DNA from: Amycolatopsis regifaucium
GTDB lineage: Bacteria > Actinomycetota > Actinomycetes > Mycobacteriales > Pseudonocardiaceae
Reading direction: 5' to 3'
DNA: 64,000 bases
Assembly (NCBI RefSeq): GCF_001613935.1
Contig: NZ_LQCI01000052.1
Span: forward strand, 439,275-503,274
In this document: positions 25,701 to 33,784 of the stretch, in pieces
Position numbering within the stretch: the first letter of the stretch is position 1
Layout of the letters: each line of letters begins with the position of its first letter
Program-made: the position numbers and the translations under genes
The notes under the pieces: generated by a model
The model's database searches: none
Told to the model about the DNA's origin: nothing
Seen by the model: the letters and a program-made list of their open reading frames with translations, nothing else

Positions 25701-25752
25701 CGAAGGCGCCGCATGCCGGATCGACGACCCCGACTGCGAAGCCTGCCAGTGA
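22750..25752 (+). CDS. nrdA: Ribonucleoside-diphosphate reductase, class I alpha subunit
   Basis: A 1000-aa large subunit. Two ATP-cone domains in series open the protein (about residues 18-115 and 125-215), giving the allosteric activity switch. The ten-stranded barrel shows SSCFLTTVDDDLDSI and NLCTEITLNT (N-x-C-x-E active site with the thiyl cysteine and radical glutamate), CNLGSVNL, and TTYYLRARS with the tyrosine pair of the radical path. A Pro/Ala-rich linker leads to a C-terminal CRIDDPDCEACQ that re-reduces the site. It makes dNDPs with NrdB encoded 83 bp downstream. ATG 22750 is the only start giving a sensible N-terminus. Confidence 0.96.
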   Translation: MSVETGQRPPSSSDTTPATVRVIRRDGSVSPFDANKISVAVTKAFLAVEGGDAAASSRIHHLVKELTEQIEATLLRHAGPETALHIEQIQDIVELALMRGEHHKVARAYVLYRDERAKAREAEKPATSDVAISVKAADGSLRPLDWARVSHVVGEAVAGLEDVSAEPVLAEAKRNLYDGISADELALAQIMAARVLVEQEPNYSYVSARLLADKLRGEALSYLAGVPQQASQDEMTARYPQYFRDYLKRAIELELVNPELQTFDLDKITSAIRAERDLDFGFLGLQTLYDRYFQHHNGVRFELPQAFFMRVAMGLAIREDNREDRAIEFYELLSSFHFMASTPTLFNSGTTRPQLSSCFLTTVDDDLDSIFQAYKNNALLAKYSGGLGNDWTPVRGLGAHIKGTNGQSQGVVPFLKIANDTAVAVNQGGKRKGAACAYLETWHVDIEEFLDLRKNTGDDRRRTHDMNTANWVPDEFLRRVEADAQWTLFSPNETPDLHDLYGTAFAERYREYEAAAERGELKVFRKVRAVDLWRRMLTMLFETGHPWITFKDPCNLRSPQQHVGVVHSSNLCTEITLNTTTDEVAVCNLGSVNLLKHVTPEGLDTKRLEKTVRTAVRMLDNVIDINFYTIPEARRSNLRHRPIGLGLMGFQDALFEIGVPLSSDEAVQFADTSMEHISYYAISASTDLAEERGQYQTFEGSLWSKGILPIDSLQLLIDARQGDALDVDTSSTLDWAPLRERVKTVGMRNSNVMAIAPTATISNICGVGQSIEPLFQNLFVKSNMSGDFTVVNPHLVRSLKERGLWDEVMVSDLKYFDGSLGQIDRVPDDLKALYATAFEIESKWLVDAGSRRQKWIDQAQSLNLYIAAPSGRKLDELYRYAWHKGLKTTYYLRARSATHVEKSTLRGTDGKLNAVSATPAPATPSAPKSVAPAPAAPPAPSASAAVSPSPAAAVPAVPVTAPAPAAKPEPKEMPKVSDVDFVATEGAACRIDDPDCEACQ

Positions 25753-25758
25753 CCGCCC

Positions 25759-25806
25759 GGTCGTGAGTGGCGATTCGTGTTCTAACCCGAATCGCCACTC
25801 ACGACC
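25759..25806. repeat. 48-bp palindrome between nrdA and nrdB, CGTGAGTGG family
   Basis: Arms of 23 bp with one mismatch (outer part GGTCGTGAGTGGCGATTC) around CT, starting six bases after the nrdA stop. It differs from the palindrome at 44567-44614 by a single base. Placed inside an operon it could limit read-through from nrdA to nrdB or protect the upstream mRNA end. Confidence 0.85.
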
Positions 25807-25835
25807 CACCCGACCACCTCGTGAAGTGAGCTTCT

Positions 25836-26912
25836 ATGACCACCTTTGACGCCTCCGCCGACGCCACCGGCCTCGGTGAGATCGAAGTCGGCGCCGCCCG
25901 GATCAACGTCGACGACAAGCGGATGATCAACGCCCGAGCCGACGTCAACCAGCTGCTGCCGATGAAGTACACCTGGGCGTGGGAGAAGTACCTCGCCGGC
26001 TGCAACAACCACTGGATGCCGACCGAGGTCGCCATGCAGGCCGACATCGCGCTGTGGAAGTCGCCCGACGGCCTCACCGAGGACGAGCGCACCATGCTCA
26101 AGCGCAACCTCGGCTTCTTCGCCACCGCGGAATCGCTGGTTGCCAACAACATCGTGCTCGCGGTGTACCGGCAGATCACCAACCCCGAATGCCGCCAGTA
26201 CCTGCTGCGCCAGGCGTTCGAGGAGGCCGTGCACACGCACACCTTCCAGTACATCTGCGAGAGCCTCGGCCTGGTCGAGGGCGAGCTGTTCAACATGTAC
26301 CGCGAGGTCCCGTCCATCTCGGACAAGGACGCGTGGGCGCTGAAGTACACGCAGAACCTGGAGAACCCGGACTTCGAGACCGGCACCCCGGAAGCCGATC
26401 AGAACTTCCTGCGGGACCTGGTCGCCTTCTACGTGATCTTCGAGGGCATGTGGTTCTACACCGGCTTCGCGCAGATCCTCTCGCTCGGCCGCCGGAACAA
26501 GATGATCGGGATCGCCGAGCAGTACCAGTACATCCTGCGCGACGAGTCGATCCACCTGAACTTCGGCATCGACTGCATCAACCAGATCAAGATCGAGAAC
26601 CCGCACCTGTGGACCGAGGAGTTCCAGGCGGAGATCCGGACGATGCTGACCGAGGCATGCGAGCTTGAGGTCGCCTACGCCCGCGACACCATGCCGCGCG
26701 GCATGCTCGGCCTCTCGGCCGAACTGATCGAGCAGTACATGCACTTCATCACCGACCGGCGGGCGCAGCAGATCGGCCTCGCGCCGATCTTCGGCGAGAC
26801 GGAGAATCCGTTCCCGTGGATGTCGGAAGCGATGGACCTCAAGAAGGAGAAGAACTTCTTCGAGACCCGCGTCATCGAGTACCAGTCCGGTGGCGCCCTC
26901 GACTGGGACTGA
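25836..26912 (+). CDS. nrdB: Ribonucleoside-diphosphate reductase beta subunit, class Ic (R2c) type
   Basis: A 358-aa ferritin-like R2. Metal ligands by spacing are E99, E130, H133, E203, E237 and H240 (ATAES, EEAVHTH, IFEGMW, RDESIH). The position of the radical tyrosine is F137, and the first ligand is Glu instead of Asp. Spacings 31, 3, 73, 34, 3 equal those of Chlamydia trachomatis R2 (E89, E120, H123, F127, E193, E227, H230), the type enzyme that stores its oxidant in a Mn(IV)/Fe(III) centre. So a tyrosyl radical is not expected. The C-terminus GGALDWD would dock to NrdA. Weak GAAGTGAG precedes the ATG. Confidence 0.94.
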   Translation: MTTFDASADATGLGEIEVGAARINVDDKRMINARADVNQLLPMKYTWAWEKYLAGCNNHWMPTEVAMQADIALWKSPDGLTEDERTMLKRNLGFFATAESLVANNIVLAVYRQITNPECRQYLLRQAFEEAVHTHTFQYICESLGLVEGELFNMYREVPSISDKDAWALKYTQNLENPDFETGTPEADQNFLRDLVAFYVIFEGMWFYTGFAQILSLGRRNKMIGIAEQYQYILRDESIHLNFGIDCINQIKIENPHLWTEEFQAEIRTMLTEACELEVAYARDTMPRGMLGLSAELIEQYMHFITDRRAQQIGLAPIFGETENPFPWMSEAMDLKKEKNFFETRVIEYQSGGALDWD

Positions 26913-26927
26913 TCCCCTGAGCTGACG

Positions 26928-26967
26928 AAAAGGCCCGCCCCGCGCACTCGCGCGGGGCGGGCCTTTT
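26928..26967 (+). terminator. Intrinsic terminator of nrdAB
   Basis: A perfect 18-bp stem (AAAAGGCCCGCCCCGCGC and complement) with an ACTC loop, ending in TTTT, 15 bp after the nrdB stop. This is the most classical rho-independent terminator in the window. Confidence 0.92.
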
Positions 26968-26987
26968 CACGCGCCTCCAGCCGGGAA

Positions 26988-27349
26988 GTCCGTGAAGGCC
27001 TCCTTCCCTACCTTGAGAGTCAATGCCAGGAACTTAAGCTGCGGGGCTAGAGATCCTCGGACTGTCCATAAAGGACGTAGTCCTTGGTAAATGTCCGGTT
27101 GGTCCGTATTTTTGAGGTTGCGAAGGCCTCCTTCCCTACCCTGAAAGTAGGGAAGGAGGCCTTCATGGCATCCCCTCGGCCGGGCCAACGCTAGATCCCG
27201 ACCATTCCCTGAAACTTTCCACGCCAAATCCAGCCGCAGCCCTTCCGGAGACCGTCTGAGCAGGGCGAATACGGCTGAATCGCACCCGTCCTACCTGGCT
27301 TAAGTTTCCGGCATTGCCCCTGAGAGTAGGGAAGGAGGCCTTCACGGAC
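26988..27349. repeat. Long composite palindromic repeat, copy 2 (inverted relative to copy 1)
   Basis: About 362 bp, read on the minus strand it follows copy 1 (3724-4080) base for base with roughly 85-90% identity by eye, with a few single-base indels. Outer inverted repeats begin with TCCGTGAAGGCCTCCTTCCC at both ends, and the middle hairpin spans 27121-27165. Together with the terminator before and the riboswitch after it fills the 826-bp gap between nrdB and metE. No coding frame is supported. Confidence 0.87.
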
Positions 27350-27424
27350 ACGCCACGTTCGCCACCGCGACGGAGGTTCATCACATGTCCGGCGGAGGGG
27401 TAGCGGCCCTGAGTACGCTCCACA

Positions 27425-27625
27425 GTGCTACTGGTTCGCCCGGCCTCCCCGGCCGGTCGAGGTAACAGGGAACCCGGTGGGAATCCGGGACTGCCCCGCA
27501 GCGGTATGTGGGAACGAAAGCCGTCACCGTGCGAGACACGGTAAAGCACTGGGACATGGCGCCCCGGGAAGCGACGGCCGGTAGGAGCGAGTGAGTCGCC
27601 CACGAGTCCGAAGACCTGCCCGTGG
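27425..27625 (+). promoter_or_regulatory. Cobalamin (B12) riboswitch controlling metE
   Basis: The region holds the conserved core GGGAACCCGGTGGGAATCC followed by GGGACTGCCCCGCAGCGGTA and, at the 3' side, the B12 box AGTCCGAAGACCTGCC (27605-27620). This is the adenosylcobalamin riboswitch. It lies 114 bp before metE, so with enough B12 the B12-independent methionine synthase is switched off, which implies that the cell also has a B12-dependent MetH. Another 110 bases between box and start can hold the expression platform. Confidence 0.95.
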
Positions 27626-27738
27626 TACGCGCGCCGACGGCGTGCGTGAGTCCGGGCCTCGTGGGATGGGCACGACCGAACAGCGGTCACTCCTGCGCGC
27701 GCTCCGGGCTCTGACGACAAGCTCGCGAGGAGAGAGCT

Positions 27739-30012
27739 GTGACCGAAATCGGCACCACTGTGCTGGGCTACCCCCGGATCGGCCCGGACCGGGAACTCAA
27801 GCGTGCGCTCGAAAGCTACTGGGCGGGCAAGAGCGACGAGGCCGTGCTTCTGGAGACCGGCCGTGCGCTGCGCGTCCGGGCCTGGCGGGAGCTGACCGAC
27901 GCCGGACTGGATTCCGTCCCCTCCAACACGTTCTCGCATTACGATCAGATGCTCGACACCGCCGAACTGTTCGGCGCGCTGCCGGAGCGCTTCACGAAAC
28001 TCGGCCTTTCGCCACTCGACACCTACTTCGCCGCCGCGCGCGGGGTGCAGGACGCGCCGGCGATGGAGATGACGAAGTGGTTCGACACCAACTATCACTA
28101 CATCGTCCCCGAACTCGGGCCTGACACGACGTTCGCGCTCAGCGGCACCAAGCCGCTCGACGAGTACCGCGAGGCCCGCGCGATCGGCGTCGCAACGCGG
28201 CCGGTGCTGGTGGGGCCGGTGACGTTCCTGCTGCTCGCCAAGCCCACCGAAGGCGCTCCGGAGGGCTTTCGGCCGCTGGAGCTGCTCGACAATCTCCTCG
28301 ACGCCTACGTCGAACTGCTGCGGCGCCTGTATGACGAAGGCGTCGAATGGGTGCAGTTCGACGAACCCGCCTTCGCGGCGGACCGCACCGAGCGGGAACT
28401 CAACGCGCTCATCCGGGCCTACCATCGGCTCGCGAAGGCGACCGCACGGCCGAAGATCCTGGTCGCCGGGTACTTCGGCGGACTCGGTCGCGGGCTGGGC
28501 GTACTCGCCCGTTCCCCGATCGACGCGGTCGCCGTCGATCTCGTCAGCGACGAGTCCTTTGTGGACGCGGTCGCGGCCGAGCCGGCGTTGCGCGACAAGG
28601 AGCTCCTCGCCGGAGTCGTGGACGGGCGCAACGTCTGGCGCACCGATCCCACTCGTGCGCTCAGCCGGGCGGCGAGGCTGCTCGGGACCGCGAGGACGGT
28701 CAGCGTCTCGACGTCGTGTTCGCTGCTGCACGTGCCCTACGACGTCGAACGTGAGACCGGGCTCCATCCGCGCCTGAAAGGTTGGCTCGCCTTCGCCAAG
28801 CAGAAGGTGGACGAGGTCGTCCTGCTCGGCCGGGCGCTCAAGGAAGAAGGCGTCGACCTCTCGGCCGCCCGTGCCGCGGCCGCCGACCGCGTGTCCGCGA
28901 CCGAACTGGTCGACGCCGGAGTCCGCGCCCGGCTGGAATCGCTGCGCCCGGAACACTCCGTCCGCTCCCCCTACGCGCGACGCGCGGCGGCACAACAGGA
29001 AGCCTTGAAGCTCCCGCCGTTGCCGAGCACCACGATCGGCTCGTTCCCGCAGACCACCGACGTCCGCAAGGCGCGCGCCGCGCACAAGGCCGGCACGCTG
29101 GACGACGCGGGGTACGGGACCGCGATGAAGGCGGAGATCGAACGCGTCATCCGGCTGCAGGAGGACCTCGGCTTGGACGTACTGGTGCACGGCGAGCCCG
29201 AGCGCAACGACATGGTGCAGTACTTCGCCGAGCGGCTGGCCGGATTCGCCGCCACCGACTTCGGCTGGGTGCAGTCCTACGGCTCGCGCTGTGTCCGGCC
29301 GCCGATCCTGTACGGCGACGTCTCACGGCCGGAGCCGATGACCGTCGGGTGGGCCCGCTACGCGCAAAACCTGACCGAGAAGCCGGTCAAGGGGATGCTG
29401 ACCGGGCCGGTGACGATCCTGGCGTGGTCGTTCGTCCGCGACGACCAGCCGCTGGGCGAGACCGCCCGCCAGGTCGCGCTGGCCATCCGCGACGAAGTGC
29501 ACGACCTGCAGGCGGCGGGCATCCGCGTCATCCAGGTGGATGAACCTGCCCTGCGGGAACTGCTCCCGTTGCGTGCCGCGACACACGAGGCGTACTTCGC
29601 CTGGGCGGTCTCGTCGTTCCGGCTGGCGACGTCCGGGATCGACGACGCGACCCAGATCCACACCCATATGTGCTATTCGGAGTTCGGCGAGGTCCTCAGC
29701 GCGATCGACGCGCTCGACGCCGACGTCACCAGTATCGAGGCCGCGCGGTCGAAGATGGAGGTCGTCACCGATCTCGGCGCGGCGGGCTACGGCCGCGGCG
29801 TCGGGCCGGGTGTGTACGACATCCACTCGCCCCGTGTCCCGGACGTCGACGAGGTCGGCGGGCTGCTGCGGACCGCCGTCGGCGCAGTGCCCGCCGAGCG
29901 GCTCTGGGTCAACCCGGACTGCGGCCTGAAGACCCGCGGTTACGCCGAGGTCGAACCCGCCCTGCGGAACCTGGTCGCGGCCGCCCGGATGGTCCGCGCC
30001 GAGCTTTCCTGA
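27739..30012 (+). CDS. metE: Cobalamin-independent methionine synthase
   Basis: A 757-aa enzyme that methylates homocysteine with 5-methyltetrahydropteroyl-triglutamate. It has the duplicated barrel of the family: N-terminal TTVLGYPRIGPDRELKRALE, and C-terminal STTIGSFPQTTDVRKAR. Zinc ligands are visible as HTHMCYSEF (His and Cys), and NPDCGLKTR (second Cys). GTG 27739 is chosen because GGAGAGAG lies just upstream. It is single, under the B12 riboswitch, and followed seven bases after its stop by a 45-bp palindrome. Confidence 0.97.
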   Translation: MTEIGTTVLGYPRIGPDRELKRALESYWAGKSDEAVLLETGRALRVRAWRELTDAGLDSVPSNTFSHYDQMLDTAELFGALPERFTKLGLSPLDTYFAAARGVQDAPAMEMTKWFDTNYHYIVPELGPDTTFALSGTKPLDEYREARAIGVATRPVLVGPVTFLLLAKPTEGAPEGFRPLELLDNLLDAYVELLRRLYDEGVEWVQFDEPAFAADRTERELNALIRAYHRLAKATARPKILVAGYFGGLGRGLGVLARSPIDAVAVDLVSDESFVDAVAAEPALRDKELLAGVVDGRNVWRTDPTRALSRAARLLGTARTVSVSTSCSLLHVPYDVERETGLHPRLKGWLAFAKQKVDEVVLLGRALKEEGVDLSAARAAAADRVSATELVDAGVRARLESLRPEHSVRSPYARRAAAQQEALKLPPLPSTTIGSFPQTTDVRKARAAHKAGTLDDAGYGTAMKAEIERVIRLQEDLGLDVLVHGEPERNDMVQYFAERLAGFAATDFGWVQSYGSRCVRPPILYGDVSRPEPMTVGWARYAQNLTEKPVKGMLTGPVTILAWSFVRDDQPLGETARQVALAIRDEVHDLQAAGIRVIQVDEPALRELLPLRAATHEAYFAWAVSSFRLATSGIDDATQIHTHMCYSEFGEVLSAIDALDADVTSIEAARSKMEVVTDLGAAGYGRGVGPGVYDIHSPRVPDVDEVGGLLRTAVGAVPAERLWVNPDCGLKTRGYAEVEPALRNLVAAARMVRAELS

Positions 30013-30019
30013 CGTTCCG

Positions 30020-30064
30020 TGAAGGCCTCCTTCCCTCGGCTGAGCCGAGGGAAGGAGGCCTTCA
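30020..30064. repeat. 45-bp palindrome after metE, GAAGGCCTCCTTCC family
   Basis: Perfect 21-bp arms beginning TGAAGGCCTCCTTCCCTCGG around a TGA loop, seven bases after the metE stop. The outer 17 bases are the same as in the ends and centre of the long composite repeats. Likely terminator. Confidence 0.85.
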
Positions 30065-30148
30065 TGTCCTTCCGCCGGGGTATTGTCAGGACGTCAATAA
30101 GGGTGCGATGGTGGAGCCGCAACCGGTCTCGACGGGGAGATGGTCACC

Positions 30149-31594
30149 ATGGCGAACACGGTCGAAAAGGTCACCGGGGCACTGCGCGAACGGGTCCCAC
30201 CACTCACCTCGATCCCGTTGCCGCGTTCGGTCGACCAGCGCTGGCTCGGCGCGACCTGGCCGGTCCGCGAACTCGCGCCCGCCCCGCCGGGCCTCAAACC
30301 CGTTCTCGGCGACGAAGGCCCGCCCGTCATCGGGCACGCACTGGACTTCATGCGCTTCGGCATCGAGTTCGGCCTCAAACGCTACGAAACCTACGGTCCG
30401 GTGTCGTGGATGGGCGCGTTCGGCCGCCGCATCGTCGCGCTCTCCGGCCCCGAGGCCACGCAGATCGCGTTGGTGAACAAGGACAAGGCCTTCTCCCAAG
30501 AGGGCTGGAAGTTCTTCATCGAACAGTTCTTCGACCGCGGCCTGATGCTGCTCGACTTCGGCGAGCACCATCTGCACCGCCGGATCATGCAGGCGGCGTT
30601 CACCCGGCAACGGCTCACCGGCTACGTCGACCAGATGGGACCGGCGCTGCGCGAAGGCGTCGCGGCCTGGGCGGACCGGCCCCATCCCCGGATCTACTGG
30701 TCCCTCAAGCAACTCACGCTCGACGTCGCGACGCGTGTGTTCATGGGCATGCGCTCCGGGGACGACGCGGCCGCGATCAACCGCGCGTTCGTGAACTCCG
30801 TGCGCGCCGGCACGGCCATCGTGCGCTTCCCCGTTCCCGGCGGGCGCTGGTCGGCGGGGTTGCACGGCCGCAAGGTGCTCGAACGCTACTTTTCGGCGAA
30901 CCTGCCCGCGAAACGGCGAAGCGAAGGCGACGACCTCTTCACCGCGCTGTGCCACGCCACCACCGAAGACGGTGATCGCTTCACCGACGCCGACGTCGTC
31001 AACCACATGATCTTCCTGATGATGGCGGCGCACGACACCTCGACCATCACCAGTGCCGCCGCCGTCTACCACCTCGCCAAGAATCCCGAGTGGCAGGAAC
31101 GCGCGCGCCGGGAATCCCTCGCGCTCGGCGACGACGTGCCGGACATCGAGGCGCTGGAGACGTTGACGACGCTGGACCTGGTCATCAAGGAATCACTGCG
31201 GCTGGTCGCCCCGGTGCCGTCCCTGGCCAGGAAAACCGTGAAGGACACCGAAGTTCTCGGGCACTTCATTCCAGAAGGGACACTGGTCGGGATTTCCCCC
31301 ACCGTCAACCATTTCGCGCCGGAGCACTGGACCGACCCGATGCGCTTCGACCCTGGCCGCTTCAGCGAAGAACGGCGCGAAGACAAGTCGCACCGCTACG
31401 CGTGGATGCCGTTCGGCGGCGGCGCGCACAAGTGCGTCGGGCTGCATTTCGGCACGTTCGAAGTGAAGGCACTGCTGCACGAGATGCTGCGCGCGTATCG
31501 ATGGTCGGTCCCCGAGGACTACACCGCTCGCTGGGACTACGTCTCGCTGCCCGTTCCCGCGGACGGCCTGCCGGTCCGGCTGACGGCGCGCTGA
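30149..31594 (+). CDS. Cytochrome P450
   Basis: A 481-aa P450, long for a soluble actinobacterial enzyme (usually about 400) and closer to the CYP51/CYP120-like type. The I-helix oxygen-binding motif is AAHDTS, the K-helix ExxR is KESLR, and the haem loop FGGGAHKCVGLHFG carries the axial Cys (residue 429). The N-terminal 60 residues include a Pro-rich PAPPGLKPVLGDEGPPVIG but no membrane anchor. ATG 30149 has GGGGAG nine bases upstream and is preferred over ATG 30140. No ferredoxin or reductase gene is adjacent; the substrate is unknown. Confidence 0.92.
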   Translation: MANTVEKVTGALRERVPPLTSIPLPRSVDQRWLGATWPVRELAPAPPGLKPVLGDEGPPVIGHALDFMRFGIEFGLKRYETYGPVSWMGAFGRRIVALSGPEATQIALVNKDKAFSQEGWKFFIEQFFDRGLMLLDFGEHHLHRRIMQAAFTRQRLTGYVDQMGPALREGVAAWADRPHPRIYWSLKQLTLDVATRVFMGMRSGDDAAAINRAFVNSVRAGTAIVRFPVPGGRWSAGLHGRKVLERYFSANLPAKRRSEGDDLFTALCHATTEDGDRFTDADVVNHMIFLMMAAHDTSTITSAAAVYHLAKNPEWQERARRESLALGDDVPDIEALETLTTLDLVIKESLRLVAPVPSLARKTVKDTEVLGHFIPEGTLVGISPTVNHFAPEHWTDPMRFDPGRFSEERREDKSHRYAWMPFGGGAHKCVGLHFGTFEVKALLHEMLRAYRWSVPEDYTARWDYVSLPVPADGLPVRLTAR

Positions 31595-31802
31595 ATTTCG
31601 ATCAACAGCTCCCCACGATCGAGTACTCTTGGTAACTTCTGGTCACCACTCGTGTAGTAGTCATCACCCTTTCAGCCGGTAGACACCCCGTAGCGCGCGT
31701 GATGCCGTGGCACTATTCCCGGTCGGCTCATACCTAGTGTGGATCACTGAGCCCGGACACCCCGTCTGAGCTGGCCATTAACCGCGCATGAAGAGGTGAA
31801 GT

Positions 31803-33653
31803 GTGCCTGAGCCTGGTGCCGCGCCAGGGTTGGTGGACGTCGCTCGGAGATGGGCCGCGACGCTCGCTGACACTAAAGGAGTATCGCTTCCCCAAGAGCA
31901 ACTCGAACAGCTGTTGCTCGGCGTCGCGCAGGACGCCGTCCGGGCCGAGCCCGACCACCGGCCCGCTGTCCAGCGTTTCTCCAAGCTCTATTCCGCCTCG
32001 CCCATCGGGATCGCGCTCGCCGATTCCGACGGCCGGATCGTCGAGGCGAACGACGCGCTCGGCCAGCTCCTCGGCTACCGTCCCTCGGCGCTGCGCGGGC
32101 GGAACATCGCCGACCTCGGCTCGGCCGACCACGACATCGCCCGGTTGCGGAACGGGCTCTCGCAGCTGATGAAGTCCAGCAGGCCGACCCAGCAGGAGCG
32201 CCTGTTGCTGGACCACCACGAGGAAGGTCCGCTCTGGGTCGACGTCACCCTGACCGACCTGCCCGGTGACCGGCCCGGCTCGACCTACCCGGTGCTGATG
32301 GTCTCCGACGCCAACGAAATCCACCTGTTGCAGGAACGACTACTGCACCAGAACGTGCACGACCCGCTGACCGGACTGCCGAACGCGGCCGCGTTCGACA
32401 ACGCCCTCGAAACCGCGCTGGCCGGCTCCGGCGGCGAGCAGGTCGCGCTCGTCTACCTCGACGTCGACGGCTTCAAGGTGATCAACGACGGGCTCGGCGC
32501 CGGTGTCGGCGACCAGGTGCTGCGCGGGGTCGCGGCCAAGCTCAAATCCGTGTTCACCGGCAGGCACAACGGTTCGGTCGCCCGGCTGTCCGGTGACGGG
32601 TTCGCCGTCCTCCTGCGCGGCGAGTTCACCTCACCCCAGGTGATCGCGCTGGTCGAGCAGGCGCTGGAGGAACTGGCCGAGCCGATCTACCTCGGCGGGC
32701 ACGGCATCGGGGTCAGCGCGAGCGCCGGCATCGTCGTCCGCCCGGTCGCCGAAGGCGGTCCGAAGGATCTGCTTCGCGCCGCGGAGATCGCCCTGCACCG
32801 CGCCAAGGAGGCGGGCAAGGCGCAGTGGATGCTGTTCGACCCGGAACTCGACGCCCGCGACCGCGGCCGCTACCAGCTCGGCGCGGTCATCGCGGGCGCG
32901 CTGGAGAACGGTGAATTCTCGCTGATCTACCAGCCGACGGTGAAGCTCGCGAATCCGGATCAGCTGGCCGCGGTCAACGCCGGACTACGCTGGAACCATC
33001 CGGAGAAAGGCGAACTGGACTCCGACGAGTTCTATCCGCTGGCACAGATCACCGGGATGACCATCCCGCTCGGCCGGTGGCTGCTCGCCGAATCGCTCGC
33101 CGCCACCGCACGCTGGCGGAGCCGGTTCGGCGAGGCCGCGCCGGATGTCTGCGTGCGGCTGCCGAACCGGCTGGCCATCGACCCCGATCTGGTGCTGCTG
33201 GTCAAGGAACAGCTCGACCGCCACAACCTCCCCGCGCAGGCACTGCGGCTCTGCACGGACCGCGAATCCGTCCTCGACCCGCGCTGCGGTGAGGTGCTGG
33301 ACTCCTTCGCCGTCCTGGCCGATCTGGGTGCCCAGCTGGTGCTGACCATCTCCGGCTCGGCCGATCTGGAGCTGATCCCGCAACATCGGCTGCCCGTCCG
33401 CCACGTGATCCTCTCCGGCGCGGTGGTCGACGCGCTGGCCGACCGCGAAGACGAGGCCGACGTACGGCATCTGTGCCAGCTGGTCGCCCGCGCCAAGGAG
33501 CTGAAGCTGCGCATCGGCGCGGAAGGCGTCCGCAGTCACGACCAGGCCGAGCGGCTGCGACGGTACGGCGTGCTCGCGGCGCGCGGTCCGTTCGTCGCCG
33601 ACTCCGCCACCGGGGACGAGGTCGACGAGCTGATCGAACGGCACGCCCACTGA
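31803..33653 (+). CDS. PAS-GGDEF-EAL protein with degenerate c-di-GMP sites
   Basis: A 616-aa soluble protein: PAS (about 57-172, SPIGIALADSDGRIVEAN), GGDEF-like (183-345) and EAL-like (355-610). The cyclase loop reads SGDGF at 263-267, losing the essential glutamate. The EAL motif is replaced by AGL (AGLRWNHP near 393), and DDFGTG is absent. Both enzymatic activities are therefore probably lost, and the protein may bind nucleotide or act as a scaffold. GTG 31803 has AAGAGGTGAA upstream. The 208-bp region before it shows no certain promoter. Confidence 0.87.
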   Translation: MPEPGAAPGLVDVARRWAATLADTKGVSLPQEQLEQLLLGVAQDAVRAEPDHRPAVQRFSKLYSASPIGIALADSDGRIVEANDALGQLLGYRPSALRGRNIADLGSADHDIARLRNGLSQLMKSSRPTQQERLLLDHHEEGPLWVDVTLTDLPGDRPGSTYPVLMVSDANEIHLLQERLLHQNVHDPLTGLPNAAAFDNALETALAGSGGEQVALVYLDVDGFKVINDGLGAGVGDQVLRGVAAKLKSVFTGRHNGSVARLSGDGFAVLLRGEFTSPQVIALVEQALEELAEPIYLGGHGIGVSASAGIVVRPVAEGGPKDLLRAAEIALHRAKEAGKAQWMLFDPELDARDRGRYQLGAVIAGALENGEFSLIYQPTVKLANPDQLAAVNAGLRWNHPEKGELDSDEFYPLAQITGMTIPLGRWLLAESLAATARWRSRFGEAAPDVCVRLPNRLAIDPDLVLLVKEQLDRHNLPAQALRLCTDRESVLDPRCGEVLDSFAVLADLGAQLVLTISGSADLELIPQHRLPVRHVILSGAVVDALADREDEADVRHLCQLVARAKELKLRIGAEGVRSHDQAERLRRYGVLAARGPFVADSATGDEVDELIERHAH

Positions 33654-33784
33654 CGTGTTTTCTTCGGTGAACCCGCGGCCGCGATCGACGTCGGCAGCGG
33701 GGTCTTCGGCCGGGTGGGTTCACGCGTACGGTCACTTTCTCGGGCGCACCTCGGCTCCGCTCACTGACGTGACAGGATCCGTCC

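Noticed and set aside
31595..31802. BldD- or sigma-WhiG-type promoter before the PAS-GGDEF-EAL gene
   Set aside because: No convincing match to either motif was found in this 208-bp gap, which is otherwise empty.
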